A program made the position numbers and the translations under genes. The notes under the pieces are model-generated. The model saw nothing but the letters and a program-made list of their open reading frames with translations. It did not search any database and was not told the origin of the DNA. DNA of 64,000 nucleotides from Flavobacterium sp. UBA7680 (lineage in GTDB: Bacteria > Bacteroidota > Bacteroidia > Flavobacteriales > Flavobacteriaceae), in assembly GCF_002482975.1 (NCBI RefSeq), contig NZ_DLHA01000018.1, forward strand, positions 83,539-147,538. Direction: 5' to 3'. How positions within the stretch are numbered: position 1 is the stretch's first letter; every line of letters begins with the position of its first letter. Positions 37,324 to 46,317 of this stretch are shown here, piece by piece.

Positions 37324-40300
37324 ATGCCAGTTTTAACCAAAAAAACAAATACGAATCCTTCGCACTCCGCGTCACACCATGACAAGGGGAAGGAATCTTT
37401 TTTTGGGGTACAGGCAAAATTGAATATAGGAAAATCTAACGATAAATTTGAGGCTGAAGCCGATAGAGTCGCAGACAAAGTAGTTGCCAATAAACAAACA
37501 GCAAAGACAGACAGTTTCTTTTCGCCATCGCCCGTAATGCAAAAGAAATTAGCGGGTGATGTTCAAAAACAAGAAGAGCAAAACAAAGAAATTCAGCAAA
37601 AAACGGCACCCGAAACCATAACGCCTGTGGGACAGTTAAATGTTGAATCAATCCAAAATAAACTCGATACAAGAATACCAGAAAAACGAGAAATCAATCC
37701 GGCTTTTTCTTCAAAAACGTTAATTCAACATAAACTCGAAGATAAAATCCAGAAAAAAGAGGAAACAATTCAGAATAAGACAGAAGTCAAAAAAACAGAA
37801 CCTACCTCAAAAACAAACAAGATTTCACTCAAACCTTTAATCCAAAATAAAGGCGAAGAAGAAAATGTACAGCAGAAAAAAGAAGAAGAAAAACAAACTA
37901 AAGACGAGGATAAACAAATACAAAAAAGTCCTGCTGGCGATGCCAATCCTAGCGACAACTCAAATTTAGAATCTAATTTAAACAGCAGTAAAGGTGGAGG
38001 TTCTCCACTATCCGGAAAAGTAAAAACCGAAATGGAATCCGGCATTGGAGCCGATTTCAGCAATGTCCGTATACACAATGACTCTAATGCTGTTCAAATG
38101 AATAAGCAATTGGGAGCGCAGGCTTTTGCAACCGGAAATAATATTTATTTTAACGAAGGAAAATACAATCCAAATTCGAAAGATGGCAAGCATTTACTCG
38201 CCCACGAATTAACACATACCGTACAGCAGGGAGCTGCTATTAGAAAAAAACCTGAACCTACTATATCCCCTGCTCCCGAAATGGTTCAGGGTTCGTTCCT
38301 CGATTTAGTTCCAGACTGGATCATCAATGAGGCGCGACACGTTCCGGGTTACACTCTTTTCACCGTTATTATTGGTTACGATCCGCTGCGACAAGTTGAT
38401 GTAGAACGAACTCCAATTAATCTCGTTGAAGGCTTAATGGGTCTTGTTCCTTTTGGAACTGCCATATTCGACAAGCTTCAGGAATACGGAATTTTGCAGC
38501 AAGTTTTTGACTGGGTAGAAGGAAAATTAAGCGAACTCGGATTAACAATCGACAGTATTTTAGATTTAGTTGAAGAGGTTTGGGACGAAATTTCATTTCC
38601 TTATACTGGTATAATTGATTTAGTTACTGAAAAATTTAATGAAGTAGTTAACAGAATAACTTCTTTTGTAAGTGCAACTGTAGATCAAGTAATTACCTGG
38701 ATAAAAGAAGCCTTGATTGGTGTAGCAGAACCTATACTGGCAGAAAACAAAGCTTGGTCATTAATCAAAAAAATAATCAAATACGACCCGTTACGCGATG
38801 AAGCTGTCAATGCAACAACGGTCGAAATATTAGAAGATTTCTTAATACTGATAGACAAGCAAACAGAGCTTGAGCAAATGCGTGAAAAAGGCACGCTGCA
38901 AAAAACTGCCGATTGGCTTGACACTCAGGTTGGAACTTTCAATTCGTTATTAGGCGAACTTCGCGGACTCATAACCGCAGTCTGGGATGCTATTCAGCCG
39001 GCAAATTTGGTCAATATTGCTGATAATCTTTCAGCACTTGCAACCCAAGCTGGAGGATTCCTGCAACGAGTTTGGGATTTTGCCTCAGGCGTAGCGCTAA
39101 AAGTATTAGAACTTGTTAAGGAGTCATTATTAGGATGGCTGTCTTCTCAAGCCGCAACTGTAAGAGGTTATTCGCTTGTTAAAGTAATTATTGGAAGAGA
39201 TCCTTTTACACAAGAAGCTGTACCTCGCACAGTTCCAAATCTAATACGAGGTTTTATGAGCCTCATGGATGGCGGAGAAGAACAATATGCACAAATGGTT
39301 GAATCTGGTGCAATAGCCAGAATTGTAGGCGAAATTGAAGCCGCAGTAGCGACGCTCAACATGACGCCGGAATCTATAATACAGCTGTTTACTGATATTT
39401 GGGATTCTATGAGTATCAATGACCTCATCCATCCTATAGATGCTTTCTTGAGAATCATTGATAAATTTGGAGAACCTATAGGACGATTAATTGCTTTTGT
39501 GGCAGAAATTATTCGAATCGTCATTATAGCTATTCTCGAAATTATGAATTTCCCATTTGACCTCATCGGAAATATCATTACAAGAGCATTAGAAGCTATT
39601 GATGACATTAAAAAAGATCCAATTGGTTTCTTAAAAAATATACTGCGAGCGCTTAAACAAGGATTTATACAATTCTTTGACAATATTGTAACCCATTTAA
39701 TAAATGGTGTAACAGGCTGGCTAATGAGCGAGTTAAAAGATGCCAATATTCCGGTACTTACTGATTTCTCATTGCAAGGTGTTATTACCTGGGTAATGGA
39801 AGTGTTGAATATCTCGATGGAAAAAATCTGGGAAAAACTAGCCGCTCACCCTCGCATTGGACCTGCAAGAGTTGCCAGAATCCGCAGCATGATTAATACA
39901 CTTGAAGGTATTTGGACATTTATTAAAGATGTTCAGGAACGCGGTATGGCTGCGATTTGGGATAAAATACAAGAACAGCTCAGTAATTTGTGGAATACTG
40001 TTCTAGATGCTGTGAAAAACTTTGTCATGGAACGCATCGTGAACAGAATAACCGCAAGGTTGTTGAGTATGTTAGACCCAACCGGAATCATGGCAGTCAT
40101 AAACGGTGCAATGGCGTTCTTTAATGCGATACAAAGTTTTATAAAATACTTACGTGAAATGCTCGAAGTTGTCAATTCGTTTGTCAACGGTGTAGCTGAT
40201 TTAGCCCGAGGCAATGTCGCCACAGCCGCAGATTATCTCGAAAGAACTATGGGACAAGCTATGCCGGTTGTGATAGGTTTCTTAGCAAATCAGGTTGGCT

Positions 40301-41109
40301 TAACCGGAATTGGGGCAAGAATTGGCGAAATGATTATTTCTGTACAACAAATGGTTGATGAAGCGCTTACATGGCTAGTGAATAAAGCTGTGGATACGGG
40401 AATGGCTTTGTTAGACAGAGTAATGGGAAGAAGCGAACCGGAAGCAGCAACAGCGGGCGGTCCAATTGCGGGAGCTTTAGCTGAAATTGATAGTGAAGCG
40501 GAGAAAGAAAAAGACGAAGGTCAGATAACTGCCGAAGAAGCGCAGGCAATAAAAGATAAGGTTAATAGCGATAATGCTTCGGTTATTAATATATCCTCTG
40601 TAACTGATGGTGATGAAAACTGGGATTTTAATTATGTACAAATGAGTAAAAAATCAGTACCAAAAGGAGGCAGTAAATTCTATGATGTTGATCCAGCAGG
40701 CAAAAGAACTCTTAAGCCTAAATATCAAAACAGCAGAAAAATCCGAACACGTTTTTATTATTCTAATCGGGCATATAGCACCGCTGCTCAAAATAAAAGA
40801 GATCAAATTTTAGAATCTAAGACTGATCCGAATGATCCGAACAGATGGATTGAAAATCGTCCAAGCGGACCTGTCAGTCTTGTTAAAAGCGATGTTACTA
40901 TTGCACATGATCCACAAGTCGTAGATCATTGGAATAATATGAATGGTAATAATACAAACCAGGAAACAAGACGCAATTGGTTTACTTTTGAAGGTCGAAT
41001 CAATGAACTTAAAATTGAAAGTCGTGCGGAAAATTCAAGAAATCAATCCGGGGCGCAATACACGCCTGACGTTGGCGCTAACTTTCAAGGGCCAAATGAT
41101 ACAGTTTAA
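37324..41109 (+). CDS. DUF4157 eCIS effector candidate with repeats and C-terminal nuclease-like domain
   Basis: The 1261-aa product carries a Lys/Gln/Glu-rich leader, then DUF4157 (about 215-305, HELTHTVQQ). It then has a long helical region with three copies of a 135-140-residue repeat, each opening with (Y/W)(S/T)L..(I)I..DP(L/F), at about 342, 477 and 615. The last 180 residues are different: IAHDPQVVDHWN, NTNQETRRNWF, LKIESRAENSRNQSG and PDVGANFQGP. These look like an HNH/His-Me-finger (GH-E-like) nuclease tip of polymorphic toxins; that call rests on remembered motif similarity. The helical middle may be a carrier or membrane-active region. A short unknown gene follows at 30 bp, a typical place for immunity. 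Confidence 0.8.
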   Translation: MPVLTKKTNTNPSHSASHHDKGKESFFGVQAKLNIGKSNDKFEAEADRVADKVVANKQTAKTDSFFSPSPVMQKKLAGDVQKQEEQNKEIQQKTAPETITPVGQLNVESIQNKLDTRIPEKREINPAFSSKTLIQHKLEDKIQKKEETIQNKTEVKKTEPTSKTNKISLKPLIQNKGEEENVQQKKEEEKQTKDEDKQIQKSPAGDANPSDNSNLESNLNSSKGGGSPLSGKVKTEMESGIGADFSNVRIHNDSNAVQMNKQLGAQAFATGNNIYFNEGKYNPNSKDGKHLLAHELTHTVQQGAAIRKKPEPTISPAPEMVQGSFLDLVPDWIINEARHVPGYTLFTVIIGYDPLRQVDVERTPINLVEGLMGLVPFGTAIFDKLQEYGILQQVFDWVEGKLSELGLTIDSILDLVEEVWDEISFPYTGIIDLVTEKFNEVVNRITSFVSATVDQVITWIKEALIGVAEPILAENKAWSLIKKIIKYDPLRDEAVNATTVEILEDFLILIDKQTELEQMREKGTLQKTADWLDTQVGTFNSLLGELRGLITAVWDAIQPANLVNIADNLSALATQAGGFLQRVWDFASGVALKVLELVKESLLGWLSSQAATVRGYSLVKVIIGRDPFTQEAVPRTVPNLIRGFMSLMDGGEEQYAQMVESGAIARIVGEIEAAVATLNMTPESIIQLFTDIWDSMSINDLIHPIDAFLRIIDKFGEPIGRLIAFVAEIIRIVIIAILEIMNFPFDLIGNIITRALEAIDDIKKDPIGFLKNILRALKQGFIQFFDNIVTHLINGVTGWLMSELKDANIPVLTDFSLQGVITWVMEVLNISMEKIWEKLAAHPRIGPARVARIRSMINTLEGIWTFIKDVQERGMAAIWDKIQEQLSNLWNTVLDAVKNFVMERIVNRITARLLSMLDPTGIMAVINGAMAFFNAIQSFIKYLREMLEVVNSFVNGVADLARGNVATAADYLERTMGQAMPVVIGFLANQVGLTGIGARIGEMIISVQQMVDEALTWLVNKAVDTGMALLDRVMGRSEPEAATAGGPIAGALAEIDSEAEKEKDEGQITAEEAQAIKDKVNSDNASVINISSVTDGDENWDFNYVQMSKKSVPKGGSKFYDVDPAGKRTLKPKYQNSRKIRTRFYYSNRAYSTAAQNKRDQILESKTDPNDPNRWIENRPSGPVSLVKSDVTIAHDPQVVDHWNNMNGNNTNQETRRNWFTFEGRINELKIESRAENSRNQSGAQYTPDVGANFQGPNDTV
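38347..39570 (+). repeat. Three protein-level internal repeats in the effector candidate
   Basis: Segments beginning near 38347, 38752 and 39167 each encode a similar 135-140-residue helical block starting YTLFTVIIGYDPL, WSLIKKIIKYDPL or YSLVKVIIGRDPF. Each has an internal conserved pattern of VR/VN-T...L, then G(I/T)(L/A)..., then a Trp-Asp pair (VWDE, VWDA, IWDS). The copies are diverged at DNA level, so the duplication is old. Confidence 0.75.
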
Positions 41110-41138
41110 GATAATTAAAAATTTAAAAAACAAACAAC

Positions 41139-41840
41139 ATGGATTTAGACCCTACATACACGCTTTGGCATCCGGCATTAATCACTAAAAACGGTCAAAG
41201 TCAAATTGGTATAAATGTAACTCCGGGTGCATATGATAAAATGCCTTCTGGCCCTAAATCTTTTTTTGAAAATTTATTAGACGAAATTGGATTAAAAGCA
41301 GCTGTAGAAAGCTGGGAAATATTAACTTATCGATCTAACTATCAAGGATTAAGAGATAAAAAATCAGACTGGATGGAGAAATGGCCAATAAACTGGCGTA
41401 TTAAAATCACTTTAGTTGATACAATAAAAGACCTTTCTTTTGTTGGTAATGAATATTTTGAATCTTATGCATATTCCAGTGATCCAGCATATCATCTTCA
41501 TGACAAAGAAAAAATAGAGAAAACAGCATGCTTAATTATTTCTGATTTTAATGACAATGCTGATCTTATAAAAGCTAAAAATAAAATTGAGAGTTCTGAA
41601 TTGTTGAAAGAAATGAGAACATCACTCAACATAGTACAAATACCTAACTTTTATGTAGTAAATATTGGAAACACATTTTTCCAGTTACAAATATTTTTAG
41701 GAGAATTTCCAGATTCCTTTTATTCAGAAGGAGCAGCATATGCCAAAGCGATTGAAAAAATTTGCTCAAAAGAAGGTGGCATAACTTCATTTGAAAAGCG
41801 TACCGATGAATGGGACGAATGGGACAAGTTATATGAATAA
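41139..41840 (+). CDS. Unknown protein, candidate immunity to the upstream effector
   Basis: The 233-aa product is acidic, has no signal peptide and matches no family I recognise. It begins LDPTYTLWHPALITKNGQS and ends with an Asp/Glu/Trp-rich tail (FEKRTDEWDEWDKLYE). It follows the nuclease-like effector by 30 bp and precedes the ATPase by 28 bp. By position it could be the effector's cytosolic immunity protein or a loading chaperone; an acidic protein would suit a nucleic-acid-binding toxin. This is inference only. An in-frame start further upstream is not needed. Confidence 0.6.
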   Translation: MDLDPTYTLWHPALITKNGQSQIGINVTPGAYDKMPSGPKSFFENLLDEIGLKAAVESWEILTYRSNYQGLRDKKSDWMEKWPINWRIKITLVDTIKDLSFVGNEYFESYAYSSDPAYHLHDKEKIEKTACLIISDFNDNADLIKAKNKIESSELLKEMRTSLNIVQIPNFYVVNIGNTFFQLQIFLGEFPDSFYSEGAAYAKAIEKICSKEGGITSFEKRTDEWDEWDKLYE

Positions 41841-41868
41841 ATAAAAAGCAATTGAGTAAACTATTAAA

Positions 41869-43173
41869 ATGGAAAATGTATTCACTTATCTAAAAAAACA
41901 ATTCGTATTTCAGCTTGACAACCTTTTTCAGGCCGAAAATCCAATGGGAAAGCCCGTTTTACAACAAATCAGCTCAAACGGGTTTATAAACGAATTCATA
42001 ATCGAAAATAACCTGGCAGAAATAGATATTCTTTTGTTAGGACTCGCTCTTGTTCCTCATATGAAACCCGATTTTTTAAGTTCGGTTATTGCCGAATATT
42101 TACCGAATGGCGGTGAATTACCGGAATTTGGCGGAATAAAAACCAAAAACCATCGCGGAATTTTACCAACTGGTGAAACGGCTCAGTTTTTAATTGCGGG
42201 AAATGATCTCGATAACCGAATTTCATTTTATGATTATCTTCATAATCAGTCTTTTCTTTATCAAAAAAGAATCATCAAAATAGAAGCTGTTCCAAATGGC
42301 GAACCTAAATTGAGTGGTTTATTGATTTTAGAAGATGAATACATCGAGAAATTCATTACCGGAAAAATTCTAAAACCACAGCTTAGCAGTATTTTCCCTG
42401 CGCAATTAATCGAAACCCAATTAGACTGGGACGATTTGGTTCTCAATTCTTCTACTTTAAATCAAATTAAAGAAATAGAAACGTGGCTTAAATTCAACGA
42501 TATTTTACTTCATGAATGGAATATGAAATCTAAGATAAAACCCGGTTTTAGAGTCATGTTTTACGGTGCGCCGGGAACTGGAAAAACGCTTACAGCTTCG
42601 CTTTTAGGAAAATATACCCAAAGAGATGTTTATAGAATTGATTTGTCGATGGTGATTTCGAAATACATTGGTGAAACCGAAAAAAACCTGTCTTCTCTTT
42701 TTGATAAAGCGACAGATAAAGACTGGATTCTGTTTTTTGATGAAGCCGATGCCGTTTTCGGAAAAAGAACAAATGTTCGGGATGCACACGATAAATATGC
42801 TAATCAGGAAGTTTCGTATTTGTTACAACGCATCGAAAATCATCCGGGATTGGTTATTCTGGCTTCTAATTTTAAAACCAATATTGATACCGCTTTTACC
42901 CGAAGATTTCAATCTATAATTGAGTTTGAAGTTCCTTCTTACGGCGAACGTTTAAAACTGTGGCAAAATAATCTGCCAAAAGGAATTAAGATTGCGGAAG
43001 ATGTAAATCTTAGCGAACTTTCAAAAAAATACGATATTACGGGCGCCAATATTGTAAATATCATTCAATATGCCTGCCTGAGAACTTTAGAAGATCGAAA
43101 CAAAAGCATCAACCTGAATCATTTGCTTCAGGGAATTAAAAAGGAATATGCTAAAGAAGGGAAAATGATGTAG
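41869..43173 (+). CDS. eCIS AAA+ ATPase (Pvc15-like)
   Basis: The 434-aa product has a non-catalytic N-terminal half (about 1-190) and a C-terminal AAA+ domain: Walker A YGAPGTGKT near residue 235, Walker B FFDEADAVFGKR near 290, sensor-1 VILASNFKTNID near 325, and arginine finger context AFTRRFQ near 340. AAA+ ATPases of this type are near-universal in eCIS clusters (Pvc15/Afp15) and help assemble the particle or load cargo. It is the last gene on the plus strand of the cluster, ending 3 bp from a convergent lipoprotein gene. Confidence 0.93.
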   Translation: MENVFTYLKKQFVFQLDNLFQAENPMGKPVLQQISSNGFINEFIIENNLAEIDILLLGLALVPHMKPDFLSSVIAEYLPNGGELPEFGGIKTKNHRGILPTGETAQFLIAGNDLDNRISFYDYLHNQSFLYQKRIIKIEAVPNGEPKLSGLLILEDEYIEKFITGKILKPQLSSIFPAQLIETQLDWDDLVLNSSTLNQIKEIETWLKFNDILLHEWNMKSKIKPGFRVMFYGAPGTGKTLTASLLGKYTQRDVYRIDLSMVISKYIGETEKNLSSLFDKATDKDWILFFDEADAVFGKRTNVRDAHDKYANQEVSYLLQRIENHPGLVILASNFKTNIDTAFTRRFQSIIEFEVPSYGERLKLWQNNLPKGIKIAEDVNLSELSKKYDITGANIVNIIQYACLRTLEDRNKSINLNHLLQGIKKEYAKEGKMM

Positions 43174-43176
43174 TTA

Positions 43177-43872
43177 TCATTCAATAGTAGTATATTCTTT
43201 TGTCATAACTACTTTACCATTGACTACTTTTTCATAATTATTTTTATAACGTGAAACCGAATCGTTTTCACTAACGTCTGATTTAGTTATAATTTCAGAA
43301 TATTTTATTGTACCGTTTTTATTAAAATAATGCTTTTTTCTAATTTCATTCTCTATAGTAAATGAACTTGTCGAAAGTTTTCTATTAACCTTATCTACTT
43401 CTTCTATTGTATTATCTGACAGCTCTTCTGAAAATTCAAATGATTTTGTTTTTTTGTTAAACAAATATATGTTCACCAAATCTGTCATGGCAGTACTTCC
43501 GCTGCTTGTGATCAAAAAATCTTTAAAACCATCAAAATTTAAATCCTGAAAATGTTCGTTAAAATAATCTTCTGCATTAACATCATTTCCCGATTTAAAA
43601 TAATCAGAATAGCTTAATAAAATTCTTTGTGTTTTATAGTCTCTTAATTCTATTGTAATTGCTCCAGAAACAGAATCAATTTGTTTCCAGTTACATTTTA
43701 TATTATTAAGGTTAAAAGGCGTACTTACTTTTACAGAAGTATATATTTTAGTTGGAGAAAGTTCTTTTACCGAAACCTCCTTTTTACTCCCTTTTTTTAA
43801 AGAAACATTTTCTGCCGTATTTCTGCAGCTCATTAAAACTAAAATAATAAATATCGAAATAAGGTTTTTCAT
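43177..43872 (-). CDS. Lipoprotein, XAC2610/FG-GAP-like
   Basis: This 231-aa protein starts with a lipoprotein signal (IFIILVLMSCRNT, Cys near residue 16). Its middle carries HFQDLNFDGFKDFLITSSG, a calcium-loop-like DxNxDGxxD pattern as found in XAC2610-type or FG-GAP-like proteins. It should be anchored on the outer or periplasmic side of a membrane. It is the downstream gene of a pair with another lipoprotein (44-bp gap) and is convergent with the eCIS ATPase. Function is unknown. Confidence 0.65.
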   Translation of the reverse strand: MKNLISIFIILVLMSCRNTAENVSLKKGSKKEVSVKELSPTKIYTSVKVSTPFNLNNIKCNWKQIDSVSGAITIELRDYKTQRILLSYSDYFKSGNDVNAEDYFNEHFQDLNFDGFKDFLITSSGSTAMTDLVNIYLFNKKTKSFEFSEELSDNTIEEVDKVNRKLSTSSFTIENEIRKKHYFNKNGTIKYSEIITKSDVSENDSVSRYKNNYEKVVNGKVVMTKEYTTIE

Positions 43873-43916
43873 TTTTTAGATGTTTTTAGAACTGAATCTA
43901 ACGATGTTATTAAATT

Positions 43917-44642
43917 CTAGCAACTTGTAGGTGCATAAAAGACAATGAATTTTTCAACTATCTCGTTTGTTTTACTATTCTTTGCTCTAATTTTATAAAT
44001 GTATCTTGTTGTAAAAAAGCTGGTTTTTATTTTATCAAGAGATTCAATATTCCGGATTTCATCTAACCATTCAGGTCCGCAATGTTTCCCAACAGCAATT
44101 TTAAGCTCATCAATAGTAAAATCTATTGGGCGGTCTTTTCTATCATCAATCATAGGAAGCTGTAAATCGTTTCTATTGACTTTAAATTTAATCCATTCAG
44201 AAGTGTAGGTTTTCCAACCTTCTATAAGGCAAAACGGCACACCAACTTCTCGTTCTGTTTCTATTCCCACGTTTATTTCAAATTGTCCATACAATTCTAT
44301 TTCATCAAACCCAGCTTGTTCAATTTTAAATGATCTTTCAAGAGAGTAACCCGGATCAAGATAAAAAATGGCTGTATCTTGTTTGGTTTCATAAATATTA
44401 TCGGTTTCTTTATTTTCATCTCTCCAGCTTGTATCATCGTCTCTCATTGAAATCGTTAAATCAGAAAATTTAATAGTAAGATTTGCTATTAAGTCATTTA
44501 CTTTTTCTCCAGCCGATACAAAATTTTCTTCCTTTTTGCTTACAATCTCTTTTTTATCCGGTTTTTCACTTAGCTCCTTTTTATTTTCTTGACAAGAGAA
44601 TAACAGCATACTTATTATTAAAATTTGGAGCGTAATTTTCAT
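43917..44642 (-). CDS. Lipoprotein, unknown function
   Basis: The 241-aa product has a lipobox (ILIISMLLFSCQEN, Cys near residue 17), then a Lys/Glu-rich linker and a beta-rich domain with no recognised family. It should be membrane-anchored and periplasm- or surface-facing. It is the first gene of a two-lipoprotein unit. I see no link to the eCIS other than proximity. Confidence 0.65.
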   Translation of the reverse strand: MKITLQILIISMLLFSCQENKKELSEKPDKKEIVSKKEENFVSAGEKVNDLIANLTIKFSDLTISMRDDDTSWRDENKETDNIYETKQDTAIFYLDPGYSLERSFKIEQAGFDEIELYGQFEINVGIETEREVGVPFCLIEGWKTYTSEWIKFKVNRNDLQLPMIDDRKDRPIDFTIDELKIAVGKHCGPEWLDEIRNIESLDKIKTSFFTTRYIYKIRAKNSKTNEIVEKFIVFYAPTSC

Positions 44643-44774
44643 AAAGGGAATGATTATTTTTTTAATGGTAATAATGAAGTTTGTATTAATTCTTAATACT
44701 TCAAATATATTCTTATTTCAGAAAAAGAATTAAAAATCAAGAAACTTTTATCAAAATCATAATTCATAAAAGAA

Positions 44775-44805
44775 AAAAGGGATGAATAAATTATTCATCC
44801 CTTTT
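44775..44805 (-). terminator. Rho-independent terminator after the MauE-like gene
   Basis: A 13-bp perfect stem (AAAAGGGATGAAT / ATTCATCCCTTTT) with a 5-nt loop lies 36 bp past the stop of the MauE-like gene, with a T-run on the minus strand. It ends the peptide-propeller-MauE unit. Confidence 0.85.
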
Positions 44806-44840
44806 AAAATCATATAATAATTTTAATGCAAAAACTAATT

Positions 44841-45257
44841 TTATTTATTTGAAGGTTTTTCGGTATACATCAATATAGAAACCAAACTAATCACAATAAA
44901 AAACAGATTTACAACAATATGCTGAAAATAAGACATTTCGTTAAAAATCCCTCCACATGAACATCCTTTATAGAATGAAAAATTATTTAAAACAATTAAA
45001 TACATTGTGAAGGTCAACATTAATAATAGAGACATGTAAAAACCCGTAATGTATTTGTCACTAATAAGAAAAAAAATGGTTACAATTTCAATTACAGGTA
45101 TAAAATACAACAAAAAATTAATTTGATATTCTTCTATTAAAGTTGATTTCATTAAAGTTTGCCTAAATATGTGTAAATCTATTAATTTATGAAAAGTCGT
45201 ATAGGAAAATAAAAGAATTAGGCTTAATCGTAAAATTAGTAGAATTTTATTTTTCAT
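44841..45257 (-). CDS. MauE/DoxX-family redox membrane protein
   Basis: The 138-aa product has four predicted membrane segments (about 5-22, 47-66, 70-90, 110-130) and a CSCGG motif near residue 97 in the loop before the last helix. Along with the N-terminal RLSLILLFSYTTFHKLID, this is typical of the MauE/DoxX-like family, members of which support disulfide or redox maturation of secreted proteins. It overlaps the propeller gene by 11 bp and shares an operon with a secreted four-Cys peptide, so a thiol-related role fits, as inference. Confidence 0.8.
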   Translation of the reverse strand: MKNKILLILRLSLILLFSYTTFHKLIDLHIFRQTLMKSTLIEEYQINFLLYFIPVIEIVTIFFLISDKYITGFYMSLLLMLTFTMYLIVLNNFSFYKGCSCGGIFNEMSYFQHIVVNLFFIVISLVSILMYTEKPSNK

Positions 45258-46266
45258 TTATATTATAAATATTTAGGTTTTCTTCAAAAAGTACATATAG
45301 CTTATTATTGTTTATTAAAATAGATCTTGGTTTTGAATTATTATAATCACCTATTTTAATACTGTTAAGATATTTATCATTATTTACGTCATAGATGTCA
45401 ATATAACATTGATTTCTGTTATTCCATTTGGTTGACTGGTCTGTTAGAATATAAAACAAATCATTTTTATCAAGAAATCCGCTTAGGTTTGGATTTAAAT
45501 TATTAGGATCGACCATTAAATCTGATTTGTCTTTTGTATATCGAAATTTAAAAGCTGTTTTATTAAAAATTAAATCCAACTTCCTGTTGTAGTTAAAATC
45601 GCGATCAAAAATATAGACTCTATTTATTGCATAAGGAAGTAATATTGTATATTTCTCATTTTCATAATATACACCATCCAGAGCTATACCATTGTTTTTG
45701 TATTCAGAAAAATAATTGTCTTGTACTTTAACTTCTGATGTTACTTTTGTTTTAATATTATATTTTTCAAAATACATATTATAATTATCATCCCAACCAG
45801 AAACTAATAAATTTGAGCCTATTTTTGATATTCTCGAAAAGTTTTTATTATAAATCGTGGTGCTTTTTAATTTAGATTTTGGATCAAAACTTATTATTGA
45901 TTTGCTAGCTTTATTGATATATGAAATATTCTCGTTCTCTATATAATAGTTATTTATAATTATACTTTCTAGTTCGGGATTTAAATCTACTTCTGGCTCA
46001 AACTTATAATTTTGCAAGTTTAATGAAAATAGTTTTCCTTGATTATTATCAGTCCAGCTTACAAAGCATAATTGGTTATTATTATACTTCATTAAGCTAA
46101 GTTTTTTATCTAATGGAATTGATTTTTCTAAATTGATAGAATGCTTAAATATTCTTTCTTGGTTTAATGATAATTTACTGTAATCTTTATTTAAAAGATA
46201 AAAAGCAAAAATAGATAGAATGGAAATTCCTAAGATTATTGAAATTTTAAAAATTTTAGATTTCAT
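45247..46266 (-). CDS. Membrane-anchored beta-propeller-like protein
   Basis: The 339-aa product has one N-terminal membrane anchor (residues about 6-24, FKISIILGISILSIFAFYLL) and no lipobox. The rest consists of repeated beta-strand units with YxxN/DxK...SFDPKSKL-type blades, resembling the BF3164-like 6-bladed propeller proteins of Bacteroidota. It should face the periplasm. I set the start at 46266 (MKSKIF); an in-frame ATG at 46302 would lie inside the terminator hairpin. It sits between a secreted Cys-rich peptide gene and a MauE-like gene, with an 11-bp overlap with the latter. Confidence 0.65.
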   Translation of the reverse strand: MKSKIFKISIILGISILSIFAFYLLNKDYSKLSLNQERIFKHSINLEKSIPLDKKLSLMKYNNNQLCFVSWTDNNQGKLFSLNLQNYKFEPEVDLNPELESIIINNYYIENENISYINKASKSIISFDPKSKLKSTTIYNKNFSRISKIGSNLLVSGWDDNYNMYFEKYNIKTKVTSEVKVQDNYFSEYKNNGIALDGVYYENEKYTILLPYAINRVYIFDRDFNYNRKLDLIFNKTAFKFRYTKDKSDLMVDPNNLNPNLSGFLDKNDLFYILTDQSTKWNNRNQCYIDIYDVNNDKYLNSIKIGDYNNSKPRSILINNNKLYVLFEENLNIYNINEK

Positions 46267-46287
46267 GTTTATTTGTTTTTTAATAAA

Positions 46288-46309
46288 AAAGGCTGTTTTC
46301 ACAGCCTTT
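46288..46309 (-). terminator. Strong intrinsic terminator between the peptide and propeller genes
   Basis: A perfect 9-bp stem (AAAGGCTGT / ACAGCCTTT) with, on the minus strand, a GAAA tetraloop and a following TTTTTTATT tract. It lies 8 bp past the peptide stop and 21 bp before the propeller ATG, so it should let only part of transcription continue. Confidence 0.88.
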
Positions 46310-46317
46310 ACAAGGTT

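Noticed and set aside
14216..43173. Prophage interpretation of the tail-like genes
   Set aside because: No capsid, portal, terminase, integrase or lysis genes; AAA+ ATPase, DUF4255, DUF5908 and DUF4157 are typical of eCIS.
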